In this document: in pieces, positions 20,945 through 33,985 of the stretch
How positions within the stretch are numbered: the first letter of the stretch is position 1
Layout of the letters: each line of letters opens with the position of its first letter
Assembly: GCF_047948215.1 (NCBI RefSeq)
Contig: NC_134456.1
Coordinates: forward strand, 82,166,515-82,230,514
Reading direction: 5' to 3'
Origin: Lycorma delicatula
Lineage: Eukaryota; Arthropoda; Insecta; Hemiptera; Fulgoridae
Length of the DNA: 64,000 nucleotides
Notes under the pieces: generated by a model
The model's input: only the letters and a program-made list of their open reading frames with translations
What the model was told of the DNA's origin: nothing
Database searches by the model: none
Translations under genes and position numbers: made by a program

Positions 20945-21145
20945 GCCAAGCTTACTTCCTCCATCTCTCTTTCTTTGATCAGTATGTGACTGTTTCCCTT
21001 TCAGTCTTCCTCTTTTTTTTGCTTCTTCATCTGGTTTTCTAGTAAATACTTTTCTAACTGCTCTATCTTGCAGCATTCTTTGTTCATGTCCAAACAAATA
21101 TTTTCTAAATATTAAGTAAAGGTGCTTACTTAAGGCAGACATCTT
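20945..21145 (-). pseudogene. LINE C-terminal fragment
   Basis: The minus strand encodes KYLFGHEQRMLQDRAVRKVF, TRKPDEEAKKRGRLKGKQ and then HTDQRKRDGG. This matches the C-terminal block (GH..RM...R.V..VF..KP.G.R.RGRPK.RW) of insect LINE endonuclease-reverse transcriptases. Only about 60 codons survive. Confidence 0.6.
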
Positions 21146-21860
21146 TAGGAAATATAATACTGTCAGTATTAGTATTTGAAAAAAAATCTGCTACTAAAAT
21201 GGTTAAGAGTGTATTTTCTATATTTACTGAACAAGGAATTGTAAAGTTACCTTAATATCTTTTTTTATGTTTTTAAATTATCAACCATATTAATAATGAA
21301 TATTGTAAAGTATTCTTAAATAAAACTTTTCCATTCCAGTCTCATAATTTTTCCACCATTATTTATTTTTTTATTAATCTTTATTACAAACAGTTTTATT
21401 TATTTATAGTGTAGTCTTTTCATTTTTTTTTCACTATAATTGACCCTTAATTTCTGCACAAGGTTATGCTTTGGACTTTACTGTTCAATTAAATGCAATA
21501 TCAAAGTTGTGAATAAGTATTGCACAAATAGACTGACAGATTTTTATTTATATATTAAAAATTAGTCTGTTCAGTTATATGATTGTCATTAGCTTTAAAT
21601 ACTTTTTATTTAAGAGGTTTTTATTAGGTAAAGCTGAAAAAGACGTGTTTTTAAGCCCTAATTTCAAAGACCTTAATTTGGCTGATTGTAACTTACAAAA
21701 TCCGTAATAATAAAATCATTTTAGATCTTCACTGTACACAATTTTAATCTTATCTCTTATTCTTTACATTTTTTTGCTTTCATGATTTTCCATTTTTCTG
21801 ATATAACCTTCTAATAAATTATTTTATTAAAACAGTTCTAAACAATTATTTAGGTAAAAA
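21146..21860. other. AT-rich non-coding stretch
   Basis: No feature recognised. Confidence 0.4.
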
Positions 21861-21865
21861 TAAAT

Positions 21866-21985
21866 ATAATTACTGGTCAGCGCTACAGTCCATGGAAGCC
21901 AATGGCCTCTCACATTACATTCCTCCAAGCATCTTAAATTTCAGCAACCTTCCTCCATCTCCCTTCGCCTGTGATCAGTATGCTT
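21866..21985 (-). repeat. Second, shorter copy of a LINE 3' end
   Basis: On the minus strand CATACTGATCACAGGCGAAG and GGAGATGGAGGAAG parallel CATACTGATCAAAG...GGAGATGGAGGAAG in the fragment at about 20970-20995. Translation in mixed frames resembles the end of a LINE ORF2 (DR..WR.VV.EA). Both fragments therefore probably derive from the same LINE family. Confidence 0.45.
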
Positions 21986-21989
21986 AGTT

Positions 21990-23915
21990 AAACACTAAAC
22001 TGTTATTTACATCATGAATTTTATTTTATATTGAAAATTCAGAATTTTCTTAATGAATTAAAATATGATATATAAATGGTGAACCATACTTAACAGTCAG
22101 TCATTGTGGCAACATGAATTTGGTAATTCCTTTCGAATACACTCAAAACAGAATTCCCTAATTTTTTGACATTCTCATACCAAAAAAGTTGTAAAGAAGC
22201 TATCAGTTATCAAGCATTTTTTGACTAGTTCCAAATTGCGTCTTATTCCTTAATTTTATGTGTTTTCCACTTACATTGTATTTTATTTATGCAAGCCACT
22301 GGCTGGGTTCTCAAAATAGTATCTGTGATTCTCTATCAAATTGTTCCTGTCTTGATCTAAGTAACCTATCTAACAATATGATTTGTAGTTTTATTGTTAA
22401 TTTGTCAACAAATTAACAAAAAAAAAAAAAAAACATGCTTAGTTTTATAATAAATGTTAACCAAAAACCAACTGCTACAGTAACACATGGTCAGCATAGT
22501 TTTTCTTTCTTGTAAACTTTCATCAATTATTGTATTTAAAATTTCATACTAGTTTTCTCAGAACTGTATATTTTCTGAATGCACACTTCCTTAAGTATCC
22601 ATTCTAGCAAGTGACAATATTATCGTGCCAGTTTCCAGTTCCTGTTCACAAAATGTGGTAAGACATTAATTTCCAGTTTCACCAGTAAATAAACCTTATT
22701 GTTGTTAAACATGGCAGATGGGAATTATTTGTTAATTATTTATTGTTATTCTTCTGCTTGCTTTGTAAATCAATATACATGCATGGAATATAACATTTTA
22801 TTGTAGAAACTTCACTCATATAACTAGTAATATATTAACAGCATTTCTACAGCAATAACAATGTAGAGTATTACCTACTGAGCTTAAATTAATAACAAAA
22901 ATAATCAGGAATTAGATTCATTTGATATACACAGATGTTGGGTTAATCTTAGAATTTATCCATTAATTATTAAGATCTGTATTCAAGTTATTAGATAATA
23001 ACCAAAAACTTTGGTCTGATATTGTTAACAGAAATTAACAGTTGTGATAATGCTGAAATATAAAACAACTTAAAAAGTGCCCTTCACACAGTTAGGATAA
23101 GATCCCAATTTTTTTGCACGTAACATTTTGTATTTGACTGATATATAATAATAATTGTGTAAAACTTTATGCTAATAAACAGATTGACTATAAGTTTATA
23201 ACAGGTTTGACTATAAGTTTATTAATCTTATTGGTGTTACTGTTATAACATAACATCTTATGTTATAACGTAAGGTATTAAATGTACGAATTTGTTTATT
23301 ATCACAAAGTACTTGTATTACAATGTGTCACATAATTTTGTTATCTTCCTTTAATTTTAAACCGATTAAGTCTTTTGGATTAGACTTAAGGTTCATTGTT
23401 TTTTGAACTGTTAAAGTATGATTTGTGAAAAAATCAGTCTGCTCTGTATGTAAGAGAACTATTGCACAATGAAAGGTTTTAATCTGCAAAATGAGAGTTA
23501 ATAATTGTATAAACAGAAAGACTAATGTAGATAAATGAGATGTAAAAAATAAATAAATAACTGAAGTGAAATAAGTATGATAAAATTGTAAAAAAAGAGT
23601 CTGTTTTAAATATTTAGGCATCAGTCATAATGCAGCAGGTTTATTTTATCATTTTTAGTTATTGGTATTGTGTTTGTTATTTATTATATTCACTTCCGTA
23701 GACTAAAATTGCAATGTAAACATAAATCTTCCGTATTTCTTCTTTTATGTTTGTTTATCTTGTGATTCCTTTTAATATATGTTTGAGTTCTGTATTATGT
23801 TATCAAATCATTATAGGGTACAGCTAAATTAGTTATACAAAAGTATCCTTTAGTAATGAAAAAAGTAAATAACCTACAAAAATGTTTGATACAACACTGA
23901 ATACCGTATATCTTT
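21990..23915. other. AT-rich non-coding stretch with an A-run and a small hairpin
   Basis: It contains an A-run near 22418-22433 and a perfect 12-bp stem with a 4-nt loop at 23242-23269 (GTTATAACATAA / TTATGTTATAAC). No gene or named element was recognised; a 97-codon minus-strand frame at 23328-23621 has no family resemblance. Confidence 0.4.
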
Positions 23916-23919
23916 AAGT

Positions 23920-24810
23920 TTTATGTACTGATGTTCAATACTGCTCAAGTTTTATTTACTGATGTTCAATACGGCTACCTTTGGTAACACAGCAGATGTC
24001 CCATCTGTAATCAATTTCCTGCCAAATCCTATGAAGCATGTCTTATCTATGGTGGCAACTGTTTGTGTTATCCTGAGCCGCAGCGTGTCAACATTTCCTA
24101 GAAGCAGAGGAACAAACTCTCTGTCTTTATGTAACCCAATACGAAGAACACTGGAGTTAAATCAGGTGATCGTGTGGCCAGGAAATTGTTCCATCATATT
24201 CAATCCAAGCCGGCACTTTGCTATTTAGATATGCAACAACTGCATGAAGATAATGGTATGGTGGCGCACCATTTCGCTAGAAAATTAATTCTGTGCCCAC
24301 ATCCTGTTGTAATTGGGACATTAGATAATGTTCAAGCATGTCCAAGTATGATATGCCAGTTACAGTTGACTCTGCAAAAAGAAAAAGGATGTAAATTTTG
24401 TGACAGCTTACAGCACAAAAAAAATTTACCTTAGACGAGTCCCATACATATTCGATTATGTGATGTGGATTCCACTCAACTTATATCCAAACATTATGTC
24501 AATTGACTTCATCACTGGTACAGAAGGTTGCTTTGTCACTGAACACAATTTTTTTAAGGTTCCCAATTTTGTTTAACATGTTTATACAAAATCCAATTCG
24601 TTTTTCTTTATCACCTGCACTTACACCTTGTGTCAGTTGTAATTTGTTGGGTTTATATGACAATCAGTTATGCATTACCCCATATTGTAACCCTAAGAAT
24701 ATTCACTTCCAAGCTGGCACATCCTGTTGACATACCTGGACTACAAATGAATGTCTGTCTCACTTGTTCAGTTGCCGCTTCAGAAACTGAAGGTCAACCC
24801 TGACCTGGCG
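23920..24810 (-). pseudogene. Tc1/mariner-superfamily (DDE_3 type) transposase relic, nearly full span
   Basis: Minus-strand reading from 24800 down gives LSYKPNKLQLTQGVSAGDKE near 24640. IVFSDKATFCTSDEVN near 24530 holds the first catalytic Asp, with the usual following Glu changed to Lys. Further down are ESTVTGISYLDMLEHYL near 24340 and QLQQDVGTELIF near 24290. Last come WQEIDYRWDICCVTKGS and IEH near 23960, the typical C-terminus. The order matches the relic at 2030-2812 but the sequences differ, so they are separate families or very old copies. Several stops and shifts are present. Confidence 0.75.
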
Positions 24811-24838
24811 TCATTACATGGCACGTGCCATGTAATGA
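24811..24838. repeat. 28-bp perfect palindrome
   Basis: The half-site TCATTACATGGCAC is followed immediately by its exact reverse complement, with CACGTG at the centre and no spacer. It sits at the 5' side of the minus-strand transposase relic. Confidence 0.95.
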
Positions 24839-26155
24839 GAACATTTAGAGCTAATGGTGTTAGATGGGAATGATACTTGAAGATATACTGTATTCATTGA
24901 TGTTTCAAACAATTATGTAAGTTATTTATTTTTTTCATTATTAAAGGTTTGTTTTGTATAAGTACTTTAGAAATACTCTGTTTATGTATAGTGCATATTT
25001 ACTTTATTTATTATGTTCCTATTTATTATCTACTTATTTATTTGTATTTTGTGTTTGATTACATTTTTACCTGACATTTTATGTTTAAAGTATTGTGTAA
25101 AAGGCTGACTATTCCATGTTAAACATTCCAAAAATAAAATTTTTAAACTCAAACCATGGTTAAAGTGTAATAATTTTTTATGAATTTATCTTTTTTTTTA
25201 ATTTGATATTTTGTTTACATCTTTCTGTAATTTATGTTTGTACTACTAGTTGTCGTATGTTGTTATCTACTAGTTTTTTATAATATTATTATAATAAATT
25301 ATTTCATATTATATCGTAATTATTTCTAACAGTTATAAGTAACACCTTATTTTATTCAATTAATATGAATACAATCCTGTAATTGTTATGATTACATTCA
25401 TATTTTTAAATTATGTATTATATTCATGTATTATTTATTTATTTTCTTATTTATTTATATATTGTTCATTTATTACTTTTATTGTTATTATTATTATTCA
25501 TTTATTATTTGTTTTTAACTAGATTTTTATTTGTTAATACTTGTTCTCTTTTTGTAAACTGACTTGTATCTGAACGAGTCAACTTTGAAGTGTCATTTGC
25601 ATAATTTAAAAAAAAAATTGAATATTACAGTGGTTGCCCTTAACGATTATATTTGTGGTTGAATTACACATACTTAAAATACTGTACATCTTTTGTAACT
25701 GTAAATGAAAGAAAGTATTTACAGTGCTTATATCTTACTAAATATATTTAAGTTGCACATTAACATACTCTTATGCAATAGCATATATATATATATATAT
25801 GTATATACTTTTTTGTATTCTTTTTTATTCATCTTTCACTCCGTACTTACATACTTCCATTACATTTGTGCACATAATATAACTTTTATAGTTTTTTCCC
25901 CATACAGCATTATTTTCATGCCTTCAAATTCAATTAAGCTGTCATGTACTGAACTATTTAATGGTATTCTTTAAGTTTTTAAATTTTGTATCTTCAGTTG
26001 CACTGTTTCCACCATTTTTTGTGTATAAAAAAAATTGCATACCTTTTATTACTGATTTTCAGCAGGTATCATTCATACTACTGTATACAACCAGTGACAC
26101 CTGATGAAAGTAAGTACTTGTATTACCTACTTATTATATATATATATATATATAC
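24839..26155. other. AT-rich non-coding stretch with TA microsatellites
   Basis: TA runs occur near 25783-25800 and 26136-26154. AT-rich open frames at 25705-25974 and 25986-26210 have no recognisable content and are not called. Confidence 0.45.
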
Positions 26156-26266
26156 ATATTTTATAAATATACATATGAAATACATGCTTGGTGAGTATAT
26201 ATATATATAAATGTTTGTATTTTATACTCACCAAGCATGTATTTCATATGTATATTTATAAAATAT
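26156..26266. repeat. Perfect 44-bp inverted repeat with a 23-nt loop
   Basis: Arms 26156-26199 and 26223-26266 are exact reverse complements. The most complex part of the arm is GAAATACATGCTTGGTGAG. A transcript would fold into a long hairpin without mismatches. It could be a young foldback element or an RNA hairpin source; nothing in the sequence decides. Confidence 0.9.
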
Positions 26267-27110
26267 ATTTTTCTTTTCTGTATTTCATTTCTGTAACTAT
26301 CTAAAGGAATGAGGACTTTCTTGCAATTTTGGCATCATGAAAAATGAAACATTCTTGTTGATGAAGTGTAGCTAACTCAGATAACATGACAGATATATTT
26401 ACAGCATTAGTAAACAACTAATGAGAAAAATTTACACATATTTTTCTCTGTATTGCAAATTCACGTTCTATTTATATAGCGTGTAATTACACCTTGAAAT
26501 TTATAACAGTTTTATAGGTAATATTTTAAATATTTTTTTATTTAAATTGTTTTTATGTAAATAATTCACATTTACCGATGAAACAAGTAATCTAACTCTG
26601 TACCCTTACAGTCACCCTCAGTGGTAAAATAGTTTTTGGTTTTTTTTTACAGTTATTTGAGTCATGGTTGTCTAAGCAAAGTTTAGCAATTCAGCTCGTA
26701 AAAAGTGAAAGATGACATGCACTTTTTCTTCTTTCGCTAATTCTTAGTACCATTTTTGGTTATTGGAAGGTGTGTGGCTGTGGTTATTTTGGAAGCCATT
26801 TATCTTTCATCGATTGGCTTTAACATATGAGAAAGTATATAAAAAATTAGTGAGTTATACACTACACTGAATTTCTGTTCAATTTTTTTTCTGTCCTATT
26901 ATTGTTTTATTTACAGACTGTACACTTTATTAGCTTTTTTTTTACTTTTTTAAAGATTTTCTTTTCTATATGTTTATCCATTCCTGTGTATTATTGTCCT
27001 CATGTCATAGCAGTTCACTTGCTCAGCATTTATTGTTAATAAACCCACACTTTATTGTTATTCTTTATCTTCATTTTCATTTATGCTAACTGTCAGTACT
27101 GTTTTCTTCA
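26267..27110. other. AT-rich non-coding stretch
   Basis: No feature recognised. Confidence 0.4.
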
Positions 27111-27119
27111 TCAGATAAT

Positions 27120-27440
27120 TATTTCTTTTCTCTAAAGTTCTTTTAGTATTTTGTTGTTCTTTGCTGAATTCCTAGAGTCCAGCAACTAAAATATATAGTT
27201 CACATAAATAAATAAACGGGATGAATTTGCTGCTTTATATTGTCATTTTCAGTCACATTCTTTTAGAAATCTTCATGATCTAATCTATCATTGCTAGACT
27301 CAGACTCAGACTGTTACCTTGCTTCAGTCCTTTCTGTATCTCAAATGTTATGTTCTGTATTGTTTAATCTTACAATCCCTCATGTAATGATCTGATTGCA
27401 TTTATCAGTTTATTAAGCATAACCTTTTTTGTTAATTACA
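27120..27440 (-). pseudogene. Possible very old LINE reverse-transcriptase relic
   Basis: The minus-strand peptide NITFEIQKGLKQGNSLSLSL near 27310-27360 resembles the reverse-transcriptase block F.V..GLKQGD.LSP.LF. About 100 bp further a degraded stretch sits where a YADD box would be expected but does not show it. This is weak evidence and could be coincidence. Confidence 0.35.
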
Positions 27441-27444
27441 TCTG

Positions 27445-30400
27445 TATCATTGATTATTTCACTGTCAGTGTTGTAGTCCTGAAGTTTAATCATAGTTCTC
27501 TCTACCTGTCCGCTAACTTTTTTATTGCTGACGGTAAATACTTGGTCCTATGTTTATCTGCAAAGCCTAAAGGTGACTCTTATATGAATCGTTTATTTCA
27601 GCCTGCTATATTAAAAAAACACCTGTAGTAGTATGGTCTGTATTATGAATATATTAGAATAAAATTTTGATTTACAGATTATAGTCGAGAAGACTGACTG
27701 TAAATTGCTTGTAAAACTAGGGGTTTTAGTGTTTTTTTGTTTTTCTCACCTTATTACTTAATGAGGAAGGCTATTTCAATATTTGTCATAATTATAAGTT
27801 CATAGCATATTACCTGAGGCCAGTTTTAAGAAAGTTGTGATGCTTTAGTAATTAAAAAAGTTCATAAAAATTATTATACATAAACAAGATATCAAAAAAT
27901 ATCAGAGGATAATGATTTTAAATAATCTGATAATGATTTAATATGGTAATTGTTTATATTAAAGTGTATATAAAAATTATATTGTTTTATTAAAATATCT
28001 TGTATGCAAAGATTGGTTTACTTAAGCTGAAAGTATGTCTGTTGTTGTCTTGTAATGAATAATAAATAATTTCCTTCAAATTTAAAACATGGTGATTCAT
28101 GTTCTGCTAGACCAATTACAATGTCCGGAATTTCTTATGCAGTAGTAAGTTTTTATTTTTGTGGTGGAGTACTCTTTCTCATCCAGAACTTCCCTTAGTA
28201 TTCTGCAAGATTTTCATATCATGATCTTCATCATCTACTTCTAACCGTTCAGAATTTTTGTGTTCTTTTACTTTGGTTTCCCCCATCTGTAAGCAATAGC
28301 TATTGTAATTTATAGCGCTCAATACCTAAAAATTAGTTTCTGTTTTATGATTGTGGAATCAATTTTGCCATTTGTAAAATCTAAAAGTCTAGACATTTAT
28401 ATAAACATAGGGATGAAGAATAAACATTTTTATTTAATAATTTTAGGTAAATTATAAAATACTAAGTAATATGTAACTTATTTTTTGAAAAATATTACAT
28501 ACAATAAGGTTTTAAAAATAGAAGTGTGAGTAGACATATATTTCTTTTACATTACTACAGATTAAATATGGTATTATTTTTATATTGAAAAACTGTTATG
28601 TATTATAAAATACTAATGAAAACAATTTATTAAAAAAAAAAGGAAATAATAATAATTAGAATATGTTCAGTGAAACAATATAATAAGGATACCAAAATTA
28701 ATCGCTAAATACATTTACTCCCCTTCTTGGAATAGAAACCATAGTAGATTTTTAAAATATTTTTTGTACAGATTGGAATTTATTTATTTAAAGAATTACA
28801 CTTTTTAACTAAGAAAGAAGAATGTATTTGCCCTGCAATGTAAAAAGAAGTGCTCAAAGATACCAAACTCAGAATTTTATTTATATGAAATTGAATCCCC
28901 GAGTACTACTTAAAAAAAAATAAATGAATAAATAGGCAGAGACTACTTATAATGAATTAGGATTTTTTTCATTCGTGTAGGGAATCCATGCTAATTTATG
29001 TTATCAAAGAGTTAATATATATGAAATAAGAAAGATTAGTTTTTTAGTGTTGTCATTGCCAGCTATAAGATTTCTAATTGTGTATAATTCATTTTAAAAT
29101 GTGTATAAAACATGAAGTGCATTTATTTAACATTTATAAGTGTTTTTGTTTAATTGTTGTAGTATTTATTAGTAATTTTAGTTATCTTAGCCACATAAAA
29201 GGCATAATTATAGGATTTAATTAAAAAATTACCAACAGGACAATGTACGAATAAAAGTTACTTGTAAAAAGACTGTAAAATAAGTGTTTTGGTGTTTATT
29301 GTATAGCAGAATTTAGATAACTTATTGAAAGATGCTTGTTTATTTAGTTATTAGTTTGGTTCAATCATATGATTTATATATTTGGTAACAACCATGCCAC
29401 GAAATACAAATCAGTTATGTGGATTAACTGGATTAGTTTGTGTGTTTGATGCGTTAATTGATAATGCATCAACACTTTATAATTCCATCTGTACAATTTT
29501 AGTTCTTTCTCAGATTAATCGTTGCTGCAAAGTTCATTTTCTTTTCACTCGCTGACTCAAATGAACTTTAAACAGTTTTCAGAGTCCTCTTATTGAAGTA
29601 ATGTTTTTATCAAACCGCATTATTCATAACAGTTCTTTAATCAAAACCATTTTTTAAAGAGCTGCTTAAAAAAATTATGTTATTTGATAGAAAATTCTTC
29701 TATGAGGAAGAATTATTATCTCAATTTATGCCATTAATGTTTGATTAACTTTTAATAACAGCACACTTTCTGGTGCCGCATAGATCTTTCATACTTGCTA
29801 ATGTAATCGTTGTTGAGGTTTAACTAATCTTAGATTACTGTGTATTTATAAATAAGCAAGATGATAGTTAGTTGTATTTATAGTTAAAAAGTCAATCTTC
29901 CAAAATTATGTTGCTAAATTCAGTGACTTAAATAAGAGATGCAAGATAATAGTAATTTTAAGATAGTACAAATTTTTAATTGTGATTGCGTAATTATAAT
30001 GTTATAGTTATTGTCTTCATTTATGTCTAATATGGATACCAAAAATTAACCGCATGGTTATAAATAAACTAATTAAGTATTTGTAATACAGTGCATTCTC
30101 TTTAATCTGATCAATTATTATTATTATTATTCTGACATATCCGGTCGTTTGGCCTATTACAACATTCTCACACTAGTCCTGCCTGTGTCAGAAAAAGACT
30201 AATGATATTGATATTTACATTTATTTCATAATATGGAGATAATTATATTCAAGGATTATAATTAAATAATAAAAACTTTTGTACCAATCAAATCCCATGT
30301 GTTACAGAGATCAAAATTAAGATTATTTGAATCAAAATTACAACTGAGATTAAGGCTAAAAACCGAACCTTAACATGGATATTGAAAGTTAGATGCTGAT

Positions 30401-30770
30401 GGGCTAGATTCTGAAATATTATAGAAAGTTTTCCAGGATCAATGAGGTAAAAGTGTGGTCATATTTAATGTAAATTAAATGCGTTTCTAACTCACAGTAG
30501 AAGTAATAAGACATAGTATCGGGTGACTTGGAGTTCATTGCTTAACTGGAAAAAGCCAAAACTTATTAATTAAAAAGACTCCTATTGGAGCCTGGTCTGT
30601 CATTCTGCAATGTGTGTTATAAATAGGTTGAAGAACAAGGTAATAATTAAATCATTGTGAAAATTAAAAAGACATTAAAAAACATTGAAAAGACATTTAA
30701 TAATATGCTTGTGCATGTAAAAAGACTTGTGATAACTTAGTAGTACAAATTTTAAACGCATATATATATA
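27445..30770. other. Long AT-rich stretch without recognisable genes
   Basis: No exon, RNA gene or named transposon was recognised in 3.3 kb. A short TTA run lies near 30116-30140. Confidence 0.4.
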
Positions 30771-30773
30771 TAT

Positions 30774-31550
30774 CAGTGTTTCATCAACCTTTTTATGCCC
30801 AAGGACCAGTAAAATGTCTCAAAAATTCTACAGATCATTAAGTTATTTGGTCTCATTTTTTACCTACATGGGTATTACCAACAATTATTGACTTACTGTG
30901 TCATTTATAATGTAATAAATATAAAGGTATGTTTTTAGTACATATAAAAAATAATTAATTAAGTTAGAAATAACTATTAAAATTAAATCATAACTGAAGA
31001 CAGATTTTTTTTTATTAAATAAATAAATCACACGGTTATGTTACTTTTAATGAAACAGTTGAGCTTGTCGACCCTTGCAGAATTCCTGAATATCTGGCTC
31101 AATATTGGTCAACTTCAATCGAAGATTGGGATTTACATTAAGAAAATGTTAGTATTTTGTTTTTATTTGAAGGAGCCTTGAAAATAAGATAGGTTGTTGA
31201 AAACTGCTTGACCATTTTCAGTGCTTCTTCACGTAAAGTAAATTCACCTCTCGCTAAAGGTGAGATCCAAACTCAACTAAACCGATATCACAGAATTACA
31301 TTTTAAGATCACTGTTGGTTTAAAAATCGATTAACTGTTATTTTTTCGATAAGGAAAGTTTGTTCTTGTCACTATAAGCCTGAACAGTGAACCCATAGAA
31401 ATTTATCATAAAAGTTATTCAGAAAACACATTTAAAATTATTATATGTTCGGGTTGATGATTTTCAATTTAATTTAAGTCTTGCCTGTGGACCATCTGTC
31501 CCATATCATAGATCACAGGTGGTTTGTGGATCTCAGGTTGAGAAACACTG
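30774..31550 (-). mobile_element. Internally deleted hAT-superfamily transposon
   Basis: The left end CAGTGTTTCATCAACC and the reverse complement of the right end (CAGTGTTTCTCAACC) are hAT-type terminal inverted repeats differing at one position. Inside, on the minus strand (31047-31140), there is an open C-terminal peptide NPNLRLKLTNIEPDIQEFCK followed by GRQAQLFH and a stop. This resembles the end of hAT transposases after the dimerisation domain. The rest of the transposase is gone. Flanking 8-bp target repeats are not evident. Confidence 0.7.
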
Positions 31551-33200
31551 GTTCATACAAAACTTTTAGTAACCTGTGTTTTAATAAACATCATTTGTTA
31601 ACTACCAGTGGGCCAAAATATTTTCTTGAATTGCTTATTCTCCATTTTCAAAATTCTCAACTAGTAGTCTGGACATTTTAGTACTCCAGTCCCCATCTGT
31701 CCATGTAGACCAGATTATTGAGACAGCATTGTAATTAATTATAAATAATGGTAGTTTTTGCCTATTGTAACTTATTTTATTGCCTTAAACCATGTTTTCA
31801 GCTAACTGAAACCAGAGTAATTAAGTTGAAATTATGTATTACTACTCATACCCTGATGCATTATAAAATTTACCGTTACAGTATTTTGTATAAGTTGAAC
31901 CTAACACCATTTTTGTATTATATGCTGCATAAATTAGCTTTTTAAGTTAAGGAAGCAAGCTTGTGTTGTTTAAAACAACATTATATAATAAAAATATAAT
32001 TTATGGAAAAGGGAAAATATACAGAAACAAAGAGGTTAACAAAGGATAAAACAAGAGCAGCAACCACGACAGGACCTAATGGCAGAACACTGTGAATGAA
32101 TGAATTATTAGTAAGATCCCCATATTCTTTGGAGTAAAACTGTTGTTAGAACTACAAAAAACTCTTATTCTTAGTGCTGAATTAAAAATAAATAAATATG
32201 TTATGAAATAAAAACCTTGCCTATTGGTACAAATCTATACCAATTTGTTATTATTAAAGGTTTTTTTTCTAATGATTTTCTAGTTAGTTGAACATAATTA
32301 ATCATTTTAAATTCTCACAGTTACTTCACATATGTGGTGTTTTCTTGATCATGATTAGTTTACAGGTGTATGTAGTGCAATCATTTTTATTTATTTTATT
32401 TCTCAGACATCAGGAGTCTTTTCAGATAGCTAGAAATCACCTCATTTGTACTATACAAGGAATTTTGTAATTTCTTTTTCTGTTAATGAATGATCTCTCT
32501 CTTTTAGTTTTGTTTCATATTTATATAAATTTTTTTCTGAAGATTATTTTTTAGGTTTTAGTAGCATTGTTTTCATTATTAAAAGAAAACTTGCTATCAT
32601 AGGGAAAATTTCTTGTCTAAATTTTGCTTATTGATACAGCTACTTCAAATGCTGTTGCACTGTTAGAATAGTTCATATAGCCGACTATAATATTGTCTAA
32701 AATTAGATTCAGGTGCTAATTAAAAAAATATACTTATTTCTGTCTATAATTGAACTAGTTTGTGTTGTAAATTCATAATTATCATCATTTTTCTTCATTG
32801 AAGTTGATTTTACTGGGTTTCTGTGTTCCAGCAATAAGTGTCTTCCAGAAATATTTTCAAAACTATTCATTTTTACAAACCACAGATGTCAAATAGAAAA
32901 CAAAGGTTAAATGAATATTGTTTGATTTCATTTTTAGATTACCAACGAATCTAATTAATATTTTAGTTTTTATTTATTCAGATATGTATATACAAGGCCA
33001 TAACAGTTTTGGTTAATTAGTTTGATACACTATTCATTTTAATTTTTTTATATTTACTGTAGTATATATTCAATGAATCTTATGTCACAAATGATAAGAA
33101 TTTAGAGATAAATAATTTGGGAAACTTGGACAACAGTTTCAATTCGCTAGAGCAGAATGTATATTAAAAATTTATTGTATCCATTTATTGATTTAATTAC
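31551..33200. other. AT-rich non-coding stretch
   Basis: No gene or element recognised. Small AT-driven open frames (31481-31681, 31748-31945, 32288-32470) lack family resemblance. Confidence 0.4.
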
Positions 33201-33379
33201 TATATTTGCTCGAATATAGGTCTACCCCCATTTTTGAATTTGATTTTCAGAGAAAAAAAACTGTTAGAAATTTTTTTGTTCCACCAGATAAAGCATCAAT
33301 AAGAAATTAATTGCAAAATGTATTGTGTATAAATATTACATTAGTATATTGTATTTATTTTTAGTTTTTTATGACCACA

Positions 33380-33985
33380 TAGGATCCCTTTAGTCAGTCA
33401 ATTATCCAAGTCTCTTCGAAGGGACTGTTCAAGCCTTGCTGTCTTCCCAGAACTTTTTCATACATTCCGATTTCCATGTCCTTTCTAGTGTTGAAAATGT
33501 TTGTGTTGTTCTAGTTTCTTTCTTGTGAGTGTGAAGCAAATATTTTTGTCTTTGATTTTTTTCATTTAATTTTGTCTGTGGTGTCTTCTGGTGTAAGGCT
33601 GATTTCCTTCAGATGCTCTGTTATATTTCTTTGGTCTATCTGCATTCTGTCTTGGTGTTTTTTAAGTTGATACTGTACTGTACCAACTGTCAAAAGTCTT
33701 GAATCTTGAATCTTCATGATCTGTCCAAAGAATCCTAGTCTCTTATGCATGGTGTAAATGATAGGTTCTAATTCTTTGTACATGACTTAGTTGGACATGA
33801 TCCGTCACTGAATGTCTTTCAGTACTTTTTGTTGATGCAGGTTTTTCTAATTCTTCTTTAGATTTTCTCGAGTCTGTCTGTTTTTGATTGTTTGTTCAGG
33901 TGGAAGAGTGTTTCTGCTGTGTATGTGACTTCTGGTTTTATAACTGTGTTGTAGTGTCTTATTTTTGCGTTTATGGATAGACTTT
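33380..33985 (-). pseudogene. LINE ORF2 C-terminal fragment
   Basis: The minus strand gives KNKTLQHSYKTRSHIHSRNT near 33950, corresponding to the thumb segment before the YA-E-T-L block. YKELEPIIYTMHKRLGFFGQ lies near 33750 and IMKIQDSRLLTVG follows (compare R...FFGH..RM...RL). The frame is broken between 33790 and 33850. No palm domain survives. Confidence 0.55.

Noticed and set aside
25705..26210. Two hydrophobic plus-strand frames
   Set aside because: They are Tyr/Ile/Phe-rich chance frames in AT-rich DNA with TA repeats; one runs through the inverted repeat.
28080..28330. Possible decayed coding sequence
   Set aside because: No continuous motif in any of the six frames; composition alone attracted attention.
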